64,000 nucleotides of DNA, from positions 62,660,672 through 62,724,671 of the forward strand of contig NC_088708.1 in assembly GCF_963576615.1 (NCBI RefSeq), written 5' to 3'. The stretch comes from Watersipora subatra. Its lineage: Eukaryota > Bryozoa > Gymnolaemata > Cheilostomatida > Watersiporidae. The notes below the pieces were generated by a model. That model searched no databases, was not told where the DNA came from, and was given only the letters and a program-made list of their open reading frames with translations. A program made the translations under genes and the position numbers. Positions 35,001 through 50,000 of this stretch are shown here, one piece after another. Every line of letters starts with the position of its first letter. Position 1 is the first letter of the stretch.

Positions 35001-38000
35001 AATTACTTTTTTAATTTTCTCTGACAAGCAAGGCTTTATTGAACTACAAAAGAGCCTAGCTGTAATATCTTAACTACCCAATCCAACAAAAATTTTACCT
35101 TCTTTTATGGAGAAAGATTAAAACAGCTCCAGTGATGATGATCACCCCAACAGATAGTCCAACACCAATACCAATGTTACGCGTAGAAGGAGATAGATCT
35201 TTCTCAGTAACCTCAATATCAGGATAGCCTACAAAACCAACATTAAATATATAAAGATACTTAATAAATAAACTGATATAAGTTGCACATCGACTAAAGT
35301 ATTCAACAACAATTCCGACAATTTTGAGTAAAGCTAGCAAGTAGTGCTAATATTTCAGTCAATTTTTAAACCCACTACTGCGATCTACTTATTCAAATGG
35401 TAAAATGTTCACCTATGTAGAATACCATTTCTAAACTGCCTACCAAAACAAGATAGGAATGGAGAGAACATACATGTATGTTTTGCTTAGAAAGAAGCCT
35501 AACAACACTTTTTATCACCTTGAGTACTGATCTGGGACGTAGGCTAAACCAAGGAGTGTAGGTTAGAAGATCAGATAGTTTCCCTACCATATTTTGATGA
35601 GTAACAGCATTGCATCTTAAATGTGCAGGTATATCATTATATCAATACCGTACAATTTTTTGATTCTGAAAACTGCTTGTTTAAAAATTGAATATTCGTG
35701 AATCATACCATGAGGTCGCTGCCCAAAAGTAAACATATATTTTTATAATCTCCACAATATTACAGTTTATACAATTGCTTACACAAACTGTTCATCAATT
35801 AACTGTTTTTATTTGGATAAGTAACGGTTAGACCGCGATTTTGAATTATTCACAGTTGTCGCCAAGCTGTGTGTTTACCTTTGCTGTTAGTATAGTATTT
35901 GTTGAGCAGTTTGCCAGGAGAAACCAGGAATTTTTTTATTACATCAGACTATCATTTTGTTGTTACAGAAAGCAAACTTTTCACAATTCTGACTAGTTTA
36001 TACTGCTAACAGGTTAAAAAGTATCAGTTTGAATATCATAGAGTCAAAGATTCAGTAAGAGGTTATAAACTCGCTAATTTTTAAAGTAATAGAAACTTTT
36101 CATGTCATCATCATCTGCTTACACAAATACAATGCTTTTGCAAATAAAACCTAACCGGTTATCCATAGAAGTTCTAATTATTATTCGCTCAATGCACATC
36201 TATAGTTATTGAGAATGAACAGCTGTGCACTACATGTTTGCAGGCAAAACAGTTAATTTTCAAAATTAAAATGATACCCAAAGTTTCAAAAGTTTGATGC
36301 TATATGGCTAAATGGCAGCGAGTCTAATCATTAATATTTTTGTGCAGCTATCTAAACAAGTATATATATTTTTTTCTATTGTCTGCACAGAAACTGTCAA
36401 CGATAAAAATTTTAATTATGTCCTGCAGTCCAGGACACAGATAAAAATAAGAGATGTAATAAATAAATATAAAAATATTCACGCGAATTTAACGTGACCT
36501 GCATAAATACATGTATGCTTCTTTGTATCTAAAATTGATGACAAATGTTGGTGCAACTTTACACGCTATTAAACTTCATTTTGATTTGCACAGCCAGAAC
36601 CTTTTACTACTAAACTTATTGTAAAGCTCTGAGAGTTCAAATATTTTATCAGAGTCTGCTGTAAGCAGTGACTACACAACACCTAATGATACAACAGGTT
36701 AGCAATGTTAAAGTATTTTAGAATATAATGCTATTCACTTAATTGTGTGCGAGTGTCACACCCTTACTCATTCTGTTATCACAGATGTTGCCAACAGTTT
36801 AGCATGCTGAATAGTTAATCTATGAAATAGACTTGTAAAGTGCGCAGCAGCCCCACGATTAAGGATAATTAAATGTCTATGAAAATGGTGAGAGCGCAAC
36901 CAAATATACTTATTGAATAGTTAGCAATTAGGAGGAGGTTTTTGGACTACACATGGTATATAAGTGCAAGTCATAAGATTTTTCTAATGCCAAGTCAAAG
37001 ATTAAAAAAACAACAAAAGCGGAAATGATTCTAATAGTAACACTTATTCACCATTATTTGCTGCTTAAATTGCATAATAATCAGTTAATTAATTACATAT
37101 TTTGATCTGCACAAGTATTTTATGTTAAGAAATTTACAGTGCAGCAAACAGAAAATGCTGTTGCGTAAAATATTGTGAGGCAGGCGCATGAAGCAGATAG
37201 ATGGCAGAGTAATTCATTACTGATTGTTATAAGTCAACCTGGCTAGTCAGCAACTTGCATCAAATACCTTAAAACCGCTTCTGGCAAAAACACTAAAAGA
37301 AACTCATTAGAAAAACTCTATAGCATATGTATACTTCATGGCAAAACACCTAAAGTTTATGGAACATAAAAGCGACAGTTAAAACTGAGCACTAAAGGTT
37401 GGTTTTGTTCTATTTATTTTTAGTTTCATTTGTCCGATTCGAAATCAGACTTCAAAAGTAGTAAAATTAGCATAAAATTTCCTACTAGTACCCTGCTCTG
37501 TCAAACACAAGCTTTAGCTGTGCCTTTCCAAGCAACTAAAAAGTACCAAAAATAAATTGTTTTATTACAAATGCATTGCTCAATTTTAAAAACTAAAACT
37601 CTCATTAAAGCAGTGAATATAAAATGTAGCATAAGCTCACTAAAAGCAGTTAACTGGTTAATTTATTGGCATGTTAGGAATTGCCATAATTTATCTACAC
37701 ATGTTTTTTACACTGTCATAGCACAAATGTATCGAAATCGTTAAAATATCAAACATTTATAGGTGCTAACAGTTATACTGCCATGATAGGTTGGATAATT
37801 TACAGCTAACAAATAATATTGCTTTATCATTAAAATGTAATTTTTCTGTTCAGAGTATGACTCATGTTTTTACAACTCAAAAATAGTTGTTTACAGGTCA
37901 TTGTTGTATTTATCCATTTACTTACTATAAAATTGGACTGGCTTCAGGAGCAATGTGAGTGGGTCATCTTCCTAAAATATAGAACACACGTAAATGTGTA

Positions 38001-41000
38001 GTAGGCTTATAAATAATTTTTCCAAATTGAATTTCCTCAAAGCAAAATAGTTTTAAACCCCACATGACCACTTTAAAACATTGAATAGTAATATGATCCT
38101 TGTTTGTCTGACTTTCTATAGAAGACCAAAGGTTCTGACAAACTGTTATTTTTAAATAGTGAAAACTGTCACAAGTTATGTTATTAGTATAATCATAAGC
38201 GGGAGTTCTTTTTTGATCATGTAACCAAAAACTGTATGTAAGATTGTATCAGCAAGCATCTCACCAACTTCCACAGAATTGTTGTTTACTAGTAGTAATG
38301 CTCACTCTAAATCATCACTCTTAATGCCTATCTATCATATTATAGCTTCTGTTGCTTTGAATATTTAGCATAGTGATTTTACTTCTGAACTCAGTAGGAG
38401 CTCCATTTCTAGTTTAACCAAAGGGTTTCATCCTTTATAAACTGAGGGTGTTTCATCAATGTGAAAACTACTGTTTCTATAGACTGCTAACTGTAGGGTC
38501 TTTAAAATGTTGTTGTTTTTATTAATTATAAAATAAAACATTTCTAGTTTTGTAGCTGCACATAAGGTCTCTCTCAGTTTTTAACAAAGTGGTTTTATTG
38601 AGTGCATTAGGTGTCAAGTGTGCCTTCTAACTTTAAGAAAAGGACACAATTTTTTTAGATATTGGTAACTAGATGTAGCTCATTGATTGGAAACATTTTG
38701 TAGTGCTCAAAGTAACTCACTAACATATGTTGAAAATAGCTTGAAAAATCCAAATAAAATGCCTCAAATTAACAAACACTATAGAATACATTGAATACAA
38801 GCTGTTTAAACAAAGCTATTAATTTAGGGCGCCTACCTCAAGGTAAACAATGAGACCAACCACAAGAGAGTAGTTAGTCTCAGGTTCAAGTGGCGCATTA
38901 TAGTAGTTATTTAGTGCTTGTCCATCTCCGATATTCACTATCAGCCCATCATCAGTTACCAATGAACCTGGAATCTCTGCAGTTATGTAGCAGGTCAAAC
39001 CAAGTTCAGCTGCTTTCTCATAGCCATATAGACTATCAGAGTCACATGCGCTGTTTTTAAATACAGCTTTTCTCATTTGTCGGCTTCTGGTTGGTTCTTT
39101 AATATTTTTGATGATCAACTGGTAATTGCTGAAATATATAGTTGATATTTTATGTTTGAAAGCAAGATTTATTGTAGGCAAATTAGATTTATGTTAAAAG
39201 TGAAACAAACATTTTAGTTATTACAATTGTGAGATTGAAAATGTTTTGTGTTAATTGAATTAAATAAAAAAATGTAAAAATAAGAAACTTGCTAGGGACA
39301 TACACACCTTTGATTACCGAGTACATTCATCAAATCAACAGGTTTCAGAATGATAGATGTGTGAGGAAAGCCCTTCATAACTTTAGAGAACACTACCACA
39401 TGATCTGTGCTGGTGAATGAAGTATTCTTCACTAAAATAATTCATAATTTGAGATACTAATATTTGTTACAGCCAGCTATTTTATCACTATTATTGATTC
39501 TACATGTAGTTAAAAGTATTTGTTGATGTCAAAAGTTCAGAAGGCTTACTAACCTTTCACCAATATGATTGGCACTCCGAGACTCACTAGTTTGCAAACA
39601 AAACATGAAAAATTGTTTAAAGGATCTACATTGAAACAACGTGCATTAAAACCAGTAAATACCGGTAGTTGACCAATAAAATCTGATTAAGGCAGCACGA
39701 TGACAGTGTGTAATTGATACTACAAGATACTAGCTTTTAGAGATAATAAGTTGAAATATTCTTCAGACTACTGATGTGAAAATTCCCTAGACGACTAATA
39801 AAACACAATTAGGGTACAATAGTAAAGTAAGACCTGGATCATTTAGTAAACAATTTTTTTGCTGTTTCACGAAAATAATTTACAGAGTATAGTTACTCAA
39901 AGTCAGTCATATTCTAGTCATTTTAGTAAATTTTCCAGAAAATTGTTCTAATTAAACAAATGATTATATACGCTGTTTATTAATTTCTCCTCAAAGGTTC
40001 AGCATTTTAGCATACAATATTACACTTTTTACTTCAAGTAGCTTTTAGGATTAACACAAGGCGCTAAAGATCGAGCAAGTATTTATTAAATATGTGCTAA
40101 AAAGATCCTCGAAGCCGCTCAAAACAATTTCAGTTGATGAGATCATAACTACTCCCTTAATGGGATGATCAGTCTAGCAGCAATATTGTTTAATTAATAT
40201 ATTAAATACTCAGAACGTGCTTATCTAAACTATTCTTGCCAGTACAACTTCATTTTACAACAAAAAATGAATTATACTCTCTTTTGAGCTAGCTGTGTGC
40301 CATTTACTTAAATCAATTATTGTGTTTATAATCAAATTACGTCAAAAAATGTGTGATAAACCACTGTTGTGCTAAAAGTTTTGTCGTCAGATGCTAGTCA
40401 AGCCAACAGGTTAACACTGAACAACTCTTTTTGTATACTTTTTTAAAAGTTCCTTGTTATACATATCAAAGCTTTTCATAAACGTTCGTGGTTATATAAA
40501 TTTTTTGTGCTAAAAAGCTAATCAAAGGCCGACTAAATCAAAGTTTGTGGGGCGCAATCCACGAGGCGCAGTGACACGTTCAGCATTACACACTATTCTA
40601 GGACTTTCTTTTGTCTCTTCCATTTCTAAAATTATATTTTGCACTGCTAATTAAAAGATGAAAGTTTCACATAATAGATTAATTTCATCACAAAGCGTGA
40701 ATGCATTTTAAGCTTAGTAATTATAACACTAGGCCAGACTCATGCTTGAATCATTTCAAAATATCACAGGTCAAGCGGTCGTTTTTTTAGCAGTTTGATT
40801 AATGAATGTCGTTCTACCAGACTCACAAATTTTGTTTCTAATACTGAAAGCCTCACACTACGCAAGTACTTATTTGTGAAATACATATTAGTAAATAAAT
40901 CTGTAGTTTTGTGCACCACAGAAAGTTTTAATTATTTAGATCAACATTCTGTGGTGACTGATCGCTGGGACTAAAAAAAGCCGAGAGCATGAAGGGACAC

Positions 41001-44000
41001 CGAAGCGTCCGATGGCAGAAACGAGCTAAGCTATGACTCAGTCGACAGCACAGCCATCACTAGAGATTTAGTTGGCTGAAGGTCAGCCACTGTTTTGGCC
41101 CTACAATCGACAGGCCTAGCCCAACGGCACCCAAACATTAAAGTGCCCTGATGTGCAAAGAAAAGCACCGCACAAGAAAGTCTCACACCATATAGTTACT
41201 TATATGCCTATTACATCAGTAACTGTCCTCATATATTTATATATATATATATATTTGTGAAATATATATTCTCATTGCTCTGCACTGAAGTGGTTTAATT
41301 CTTGAAGAGCGAGTAAAACATCGTGTTTGATTCTTTACAATTTCACTCCCAAATCGATTTCTTTCCCAGGACATAATTGCATATTACATATAACCTAATA
41401 TTTGACAAGAGCACAAATGAGCTGCTATAACTTTCAAGTCATACAGTGTGTGAAAGTTTTGATACCGGAGTACCAAAATAAAGTTTTACATTAGCAGATG
41501 CCAAAAAAATGATTTTGAACCAATTATCAAACAATTTTGCTAATACCGTGAGAAGGTCTGAATTGAAAGAGTTATCGATATTATTACTGCTAAAATAAAA
41601 AATAATCACATTTGGTAGTACTATTGTTCAATAAAATTTATCCAAAGCCTAATAATCTGCAGTTCATGACACCTCCATACCTAAAATGTGTTTGTCATGA
41701 ATGCTCATTGCTAAGAAAAATACGTAATAGGAAATGAAGTTATTAAACAGTGAAATTACCCTCACAATGTACTGTATACATATTTTTGATTAGGTCAACA
41801 CTGTATATAATAGTTTCATTTTGTTTAAAATCAGATGAGACTGGCTAATTCTTTAACTACTCACTAATTAGAAACATCCTGTATGGAGCCACTAAAGTTG
41901 CATCTCAAAGCTTCTGGTCATTAGCAAATGCTTACTAAGCAGGTCAAAGTACACAGAGAGTCCAAAATGACATTTGGCAAAAAGACATAGTTTCACAGCA
42001 AACCAAACTCTTTTTTTTGCTTAACTACTTATGTAGTTAACATATCTTGAACTTCATGATAAGATGGAAATAATTTTTTTAAAGAATTCCAACTTTATGA
42101 TTGAGTATACTCGGTTATATGCTTATAGGAAAGATCTGCGCCAATAAAACTATTGCTTGAGTATAAGTTACAACAAAATGAATTTATTGCAAAATAATTA
42201 TGAGTCAACTTACGTTGAAGCTGAGTATATCCTGTGTCATTAGAGGTTGGGCCATCGCCAGCCATGTTTGATGCATAAACACTGCAAGTAACTTTTGAAG
42301 CAGATTCGAATTTGCAGAGTTTTGGAAATGAACCTCTGGTGATGTTCGATGTGTCTACTGTGAAGTTAGTAGCACTCCAAGGCTGCTGATGATTGTATTG
42401 ACAGCTGTACTGTTTAAAAAGTGCCAATGTAATCAGTAAATTCAGTTTTATTGTAGGTGAATAGAATAGTCTTACACTAATCAAAAAATCTTTGTGAAAA
42501 AAAACTATTTCCTGAATTAATTACATTATAGTATAAACATAAAAACAAATGGCTCAAAAGTGTGTTATAATCTCTTTGTAACATGTAATAGGCTAACTCT
42601 CTGCTTCACGGTTCTAAAACTAGATCTGAATAATCAGATAAACTATTCTTAGAGGATTGCATCATGACTTTACCAAGGGCACTTAAGCATTACAATTTCT
42701 ATGAATACATCAAATGGATTAAAGCTTTTTCTCAACACCAGTTGAGAAAAAGCTTTCATTCATTTCAGTAATTAGGATAAATACTGAAAATTTACCTGTT
42801 GTTAAAGCTCATTTCAAAATTTGTTAGATTTTGATTCAGTGTTTGGTATTACGTGTTACAATTTATGAAATATATCAGAACTAAGTTAGATTTTTTACAC
42901 AGACAATTGTGACTTTTAAATAGTTTAAACTGTCATCAAAAATATTTTAAGTACTTGTATTTACATTTTTTAAATAAGTTACTATTTATAATAGACTGTT
43001 TCAATTAAACTTCTCACAACATCAATTATTTTAAATCATATACTTTAAGAATCTTTATTGGTGAACCAACTTTGAAACTCTGACCTGCCGTCAAATTTAA
43101 AAACCAAATACAACCTTGAAAGAAGTCAGTACAAAAAACTACAACACTCTATTAGTTCTCTAGGCAGTACTTACAGTGTAATCCAGAATAAGTCCATTTG
43201 GTAAGTTTGGAGATCCAATGATTAGTTCCACGCAGGAAGAAGAGAAATCAAGTACAAGAGATGGAGAATCAGTTGGAACTAAAATTGCAGTTCAAATGAA
43301 ACTAACATGCCTGAAGCCGTTGATACTAAATAAATTTGTGAATGAATAAAAAAAACAACATCAGTAAATGTGTGAACATGGTTAGGAAATAAGTTAACAG
43401 ATAAGAGATCTGAATACTTTAGACTTGATAGGAATTGAAAAGCCACACGACTAAGGAACTAGCCATGTTAGCCTATGATCATACACAAGAGAGGTGGCTA
43501 ATTTTAAAAAAATGCAAAAGTTTTATACCATTGGTTGCTATGGCAAGCTGTTTGGGCATTGGCTAAACTCTTTGGTACCACACAAAAGGAATTTAATAAT
43601 AAAACTTTATTAAGAAGTTTTTTTGCATCAATAATGGTCTGAGTTAATTAATAATGCATGTAGCCTATCTTTAAATTTTTGGTGTTTATTTTATCTTGTA
43701 CGAAAAAATTGATTTTTTTTGTTAAATTCAAAATCACCAAAGCAGCATTTTTCTTTAGCAAATAAAATCAAAAGAATGTAAGCAATATGAGTGCTTTGTA
43801 TGGCTAGTATCAATTTATATATACATTAACATCAGTGTTTGTATTATTGTACACCATGAGTCTAGTCACAGTGATTACATTCTACCAATGAAAGATCTGC
43901 TTGATAATGGGATTGAAGTTGAACACAGATTTATTTAGAACATCCAACACACATTCAACCAACTACTCCACTCGGCCATCTTATCCCACTTCACCATATC

Positions 44001-47000
44001 GCTTATACTTATTGCAGCTATCAATCCTATTGGGTGTGACTGCGCATCCGGGCATCTAAATGCAGCCAGTTTGATTGCTAGAATGTGCAATCTACTTACC
44101 AACGCTTTAGCTACGCGATATATCAATTTTTTTTACCGCTTCAAGTTTTTCTGTGAGCTGCATCCAGTTCAACAAAAGCTGTTTTTAAAATGTACCCTTC
44201 TCTTAGCTGACTTTTGCGCTCATAGAAGTGTACACGATTTTGACACACTGAACAGCCGATGTGTCACAGTCTTTAAATATAAACACGACTTTGCCTACTT
44301 TCTTCATTAAATATTTTCAAGTCGTTTATTTATTCTTATTAGAGCTTATTTGTTATAACCATCTTCTCTCAATTGCATTTAAAACATTTTTGTTTGAATG
44401 CATGTTATTGCATGCTATATGGATATAATACATTAACATGCCAAATTTATTTTCACCAACAAACGATTGTTGAGTTCATCATGAACATGCATCACAAAAA
44501 TTTGTCACAGTATTTGCTTTTTTCTATTTTACACATTTGATCCTTCGAATTTCACAAATGCACGAATCACATTCTTTTTATTTAATCTTGGCCAGACCAA
44601 GAGCATTGTTCACCCTTGAGTGCTTTAGTGATGTATTTAGTTATGATACCTCATTTTGACATTGGTACCAGCATTGCAGCATTCAAAAGTATGATGTATA
44701 GCTTTTACAGAAACAGAGATATTTCTTATCTACACACTTTTATGTACTCACTGTTAATACTAATTACACATATTAATGACCCTTAATTAGTTTTCTCAGT
44801 TTGTATTAAATATATCTTTATATTTAATGTATTTTTATCACAACCATTGTAGTAGAACAGATTTTATCTTGCCATCATATTCTAATTACTTCATATTCAA
44901 ACACCTTTACTGTTGTGGTATTTTTTCTTTAAATCTTCTGAACAGCAAAAAGCAATTCTCTTATGTTGTGAAGTTTTAGGAGGTTTATAGTCTCATATAT
45001 TGAGCTTGGTGTGCAACCATCAATTTTTTCAAATATTAAAAATTATATAAAATTTTGGCAGTTGATACGCCTATTGAGGAGCCTAGCATCCTAAAATGTT
45101 TAATGCATCATTTGCTTACCTTCAAGTAGTGGAAAGATTTATACTGTACCAGCTGAATTGCCTGCTACAGTTTTATATTGATTGTGCTAGTCTTGCTGCC
45201 CCTGTGAGTTTAGGCATTTTGCTTCTGATCAACAATTCTAGCATAATACTAACTGAAATATTTAATGAAAATCCATAAAAACTGAAATGGGTAATGAGTA
45301 TGTGCACATGTTATTTCATAGTATAGCCAGTTGGACAGCATAGTGTATTAGATATATACATGTAGCTGTTTGCAGAACTAGAGGTTCAAGGTTCAGCTCC
45401 TGTACTTGGTGGAATTTTAACTGTTAAACTTTAATTGCTATAACCGGACACAGGAAGAATAGGAGAAAAAGATAAGCACTTCATTTAAAATTGAGAATGG
45501 TAAATGTGGTACTTTAAATTAAAAATCAAGTTCCTTTGCAAAAACTTTTTTATTAACCATGCAACACTGGGTATTCATCTAATATCAGAATAACTGTTAG
45601 TGCTGAATATGTCAGTCTATAAAATTATATTGATTAAAAATATTACATACTTTTACTGATGGATCATCAAATCGAACTACAAATGAATGAAAGTAGTGCT
45701 AGTGTTTGATATATTTATTAATATGCCAAATGTCGAATTTATCAATATCATAACTAATCATTATTACATTGTTTAAAAAGACCTTCATCATTTTATAATG
45801 TAATTGAAACAAAGTATTCACTATATAAACTTTACCTGAGTCATTGAACTGTTCAAAAAAGTTAAGACTGGATGAAATCAAAAAGTTTACACAGAAATGT
45901 ATGGTGTATCAAAAAGACCATCAAATGTTTTACATTTTTGAGCGCAAGCAGAACAATTCAAATAATGGTTCAATTTTAGCATACTGACTACTTGCCAAAT
46001 ACTTTCAGTTGATTTGCTAAACACACTCACCAGTTTCCTGAGTTATTAATGTGTAGAATGAGTGACTCATCAATTCCTTATTATTAGTGGTTGTTATCTG
46101 AACTGTGTAGTTAGTAAATGGGTAGAGACCCTCTACGCTGAGTGCTCGTTCATCTGCTCCATTGGTTTGGCCTTTAAGAACCTCCTCTTGATATGAGAGA
46201 GATACATTGTAGTTGACTATATTCTTGCAGTTTGCTGTGACTGCCTAAAACATACAAGCTATCAAAAACTAGAAAATAAAATTATTAAGTAGTAATTTTA
46301 TAGATAGTTTTACTTGAAATCGCAAAACACGCAAAACTAATTATATATCTACAGTAATACCAACTTTCTCTCTCGCACATCTACAAGTTTCCGCTTACCA
46401 TCCAAGTGATGTTTACATTCACTAATTCCCTCTGTAGTTCCTCACTGTAAACTACAGTCTGTTCATCAAAGACTGCGGCTTTTTCAGGGTCTACAAAAAC
46501 AAAGTTTATAATATTGGGTGTCATTTTGAAGTTTAAATTCCAAAAGAGAAAGCACCAAAATTTATAAACTAATTTTTTCTGTGTTATAACCCATCATAAG
46601 TTACCTCCACAAGACACTGTGGTCTCATTCATAGATGCTGGTCCATATCCAATAGCTGTAAAAGCTCTTACTTCACAAGTTACTAAATCTCCTGACTTAT
46701 AATTACATAGAACAAGATCTTTTCTTTCTCTGGTTGTTGCGTAGCTTGGATTAGGTGAATTAGGAGCTCTGCACCTGTACTGAAAACCATGAAAAATTTG
46801 TGATGCCAAGACATAAACTCTCGGAGTGAGAGTCTATCTTATGGATCGAGAAATAAAGTGAGCTTAACAACATGCAACTAAAACTTATATTTAACTGAAA
46901 CTCTACAAATGCTTTTATGGCTTCTTAATATCTAGAATTCACCGGAGGTTACCTACAGTTTTTAAGCAGATATACAAGATTAGACAGCAAACAAAAAACT

Positions 47001-50000
47001 TTTTTTTTGAGTAAAATTAAACCATGCTAAATAACGTACGACCAATATTTTATGCAAAGGCTCAAACAGCTTTTTTCATAATTATGTAACCAACTTTGAA
47101 TATTAATAAATTTATTGTTTTAATTTTTTCTTACCTAAAAGACTGTATGCAAAGTTTTTATCACAACAACTTATCTAAGTGATTAGTTATTTAGGAAATC
47201 TTCAAAAAATCTACAACAGTATATCATTGTTAAAATCATGAATGTACGTACATCTATCAAATTTTTCGAATCAAACCAACCTCCAATTTACAATTAGCAC
47301 AGTTTCAAAGAGAAAGTTATGTCATTAGTAAGAAATCAAAAGCGGGTTATTTACTGAGCAGATCTTTTGAGCTCAAAAACACCATGTATTTCTAAAGCTA
47401 TGGTCCTGTCAGCTTATAAAAACAACAAAGACAAAAACCGAGAGCAGAATTTACAAAGAATGTAATGTGTACTTACACATTGTTAGGTAGATGAGCTTCT
47501 ATCAACTAGAATTATGTTTAGAGATTTTCTAATATAATTTGATAACTATGAGTTATTAGTATAACTTACTAGATGTAGTGTTTTAAATAATTTATTGTAT
47601 GTTCATCATTATATACTACACCATTATTGGTAGCCAACTAATAAAACATCATCAACGATCTCCAGCAGAGTAGTGCAATGTTGAAAAAACTACGGAGCCC
47701 AAATATAGCAGTTAGTGATTTATTCAGCTTCTTTATAATTACATGTAGCTATGTATTTCAAACAACAACTATTTTCCTAATTATCCAGACTAGACTTCTT
47801 GTCAATCTCTAACAACTGATAAGACAAACTAAAATTTACTAGAAAGTAACAGCATACTTGAGTACATAGAGCCATATATTGTAATATTGTTTACAATATC
47901 ACAAGAAAGAAAGTTTAAGCTTTGGCGTAATTAATTGACACCAAAACAATTAGGCAGTTCAGTGGAACCTTGTTTCTTGAACATAATCCGTTCTAAAAGG
48001 TTGCTCAAAAACCGAGTTGTTCGAGAGCCAAAACAATTTTTCTCATTGAAACTAATGTATGTAAATTTTAACCAGTTCCAAGTTGAGAAAAGAACTTAGG
48101 TAAAGTATTTTTTAAACTTTTCACACCATCAACTGTACAGTATACTGCATACTATAAACAAAAACTGTTAGATATAGATCGGGTTCAATTTTAATAAAAT
48201 ATTTTCTATCTATGATGATGAAAAAACAAAGCAAAAAGTAACCATTTTGTATGTTTTGCTCTTAAAACATTGAAAACAATTAAGGTCAAAATACAATACA
48301 AAAAATTGCGGCAATTAATAATGAAACAGCAAAAAATGCAACGAATCAGTTCTATCAAATATTGTGTAGAAAAGAAAATATGAACAGCAATGGCTCGTTT
48401 ACGTCACATTTCTGAAGGAGAATCCTCCTCCAACGCAATTTACGGTAATTCTATTGGAGAAGTTGTCTCCCTCACAAATTTCTTCGGTAGAAGATATGCC
48501 ATCCCAGATGATTCCTTAATTTTTGTAAATAATTTGTGAAGCGTCACTTGCTTCTTCCTTTGCTTGAAATCTTTCTGAACGTGGCTCATAATAACGTCGT
48601 TAAACATAAAACAGCCCTATTGCTTGAAGCTCTAATTAGATGGCAAACTTCTACAAAACTTTTGGTAATATTCTATCTTGCGCAAATTACTTTCATATCC
48701 ATACTAGAGGCATCCTTCTTGACGTCATCCTCATCAGAAGACATCTCTGTCAAGAATTATGTTTACTCTTTCTGAAGGTGCGCAAGTTCTTTGTTGGTGA
48801 GGGTATCACTATGTTTGTTAACGCGTTCGTCGACATCGCTGCTGTCCATTTCTAAACCAAGATTTTGGCCTAGACCGACAATTTTATCAATCTGTTGAAT
48901 GCTTTCTTGAAGTTAGGCTTTGACGTCACCAGCTGTGTTTGTGCAAGCCACACTGTCCAGCCCATCCAATGCTGGTTCAGTCACACATTTGAGCCACAAT
49001 TTTTTCTATGCCGAGTTTATAGTCTTGTATAACACTTGGTTCCACGCCTTGTCAATGAAGAAGATGCAGTGGTACATATTGAAAAGATTTTTCCAAAAAA
49101 TGGAAAGCTTAGATTTTTGTCACTGGTCACCTCGAAGCATTGTTGAAACAAGAATTTAGTGTTCAACTGATCAAAAATTTGTGATGGTTTGCTGGTACAT
49201 AGGCTGAATCAGAAGTATGGTATTTGCAGGGAGAAAATTTTATCTTGATATAATCAAATTTCTCTGTCAAGTCTTTCTGCAAGCCTAGAAGGTGGGCAGG
49301 AGCATTATCAACAAGTAGACAGCAGCGTAATTGCAATTTCTTTTCCACTAAATACTTCACCCAATTTTTTACATTTGTTAGGGAGTATATTGTTTGGCAT
49401 TGACATAATATGTCAATGTTATTGTTTGACAACAATGTTATATGTTATATGTCAATGTTATATGTCAACAATACTATTGTTTGAATTCTACTTACAAGTC
49501 ATCAGCAGCTGTTTTTTCTAAACTTACTGCTTTCTTAGAATAAACAACGGTGTATATACCACTTGTTTTCTTAAACTTGTCAAACCACCCTCTGCTAGCT
49601 TTAAAATCGAACTTTTCAAGGACGATAGTGGGATATTTTTAATTAAATATTTATGCAGAAGCTTTGCTTTGACACAAATCGCATCTTCACTCGAAGTGTC
49701 TCCTGATAACTGTTTCTCGTTTATGACAATAAGCGAGAGCATTTCTACTTCTCCCTTCACCTGCAGTCTTTGTTTGCTAAAGATACTAGATCATTTAGCC
49801 AAATCACTTGCTTTAAGCTGGTCTTTGTTTTATACCATTGTACTTATGGTTGATTTCGCCATGCTAAACTTTTAACCAACACAGATACATGCACGCCAGA
49901 TTCATATTTAGCTATCAATTTCTTTTTAAATTCAATTTTTTTGCGAAGAATGTTTCGTTTTTTTTCAGCGCGTATTTGTGTATTTAAATCCATAGTAATG

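Noticed and set aside
44071..44310. 79-codon plus-strand frame in an intron
   Set aside because: No family signature and the opposite strand is open too; noted only as an unexplained GC-richer stretch.
48536..49159. Plus-strand frames of 71-79 codons
   Set aside because: They are antisense to the broken Tigger transposase.
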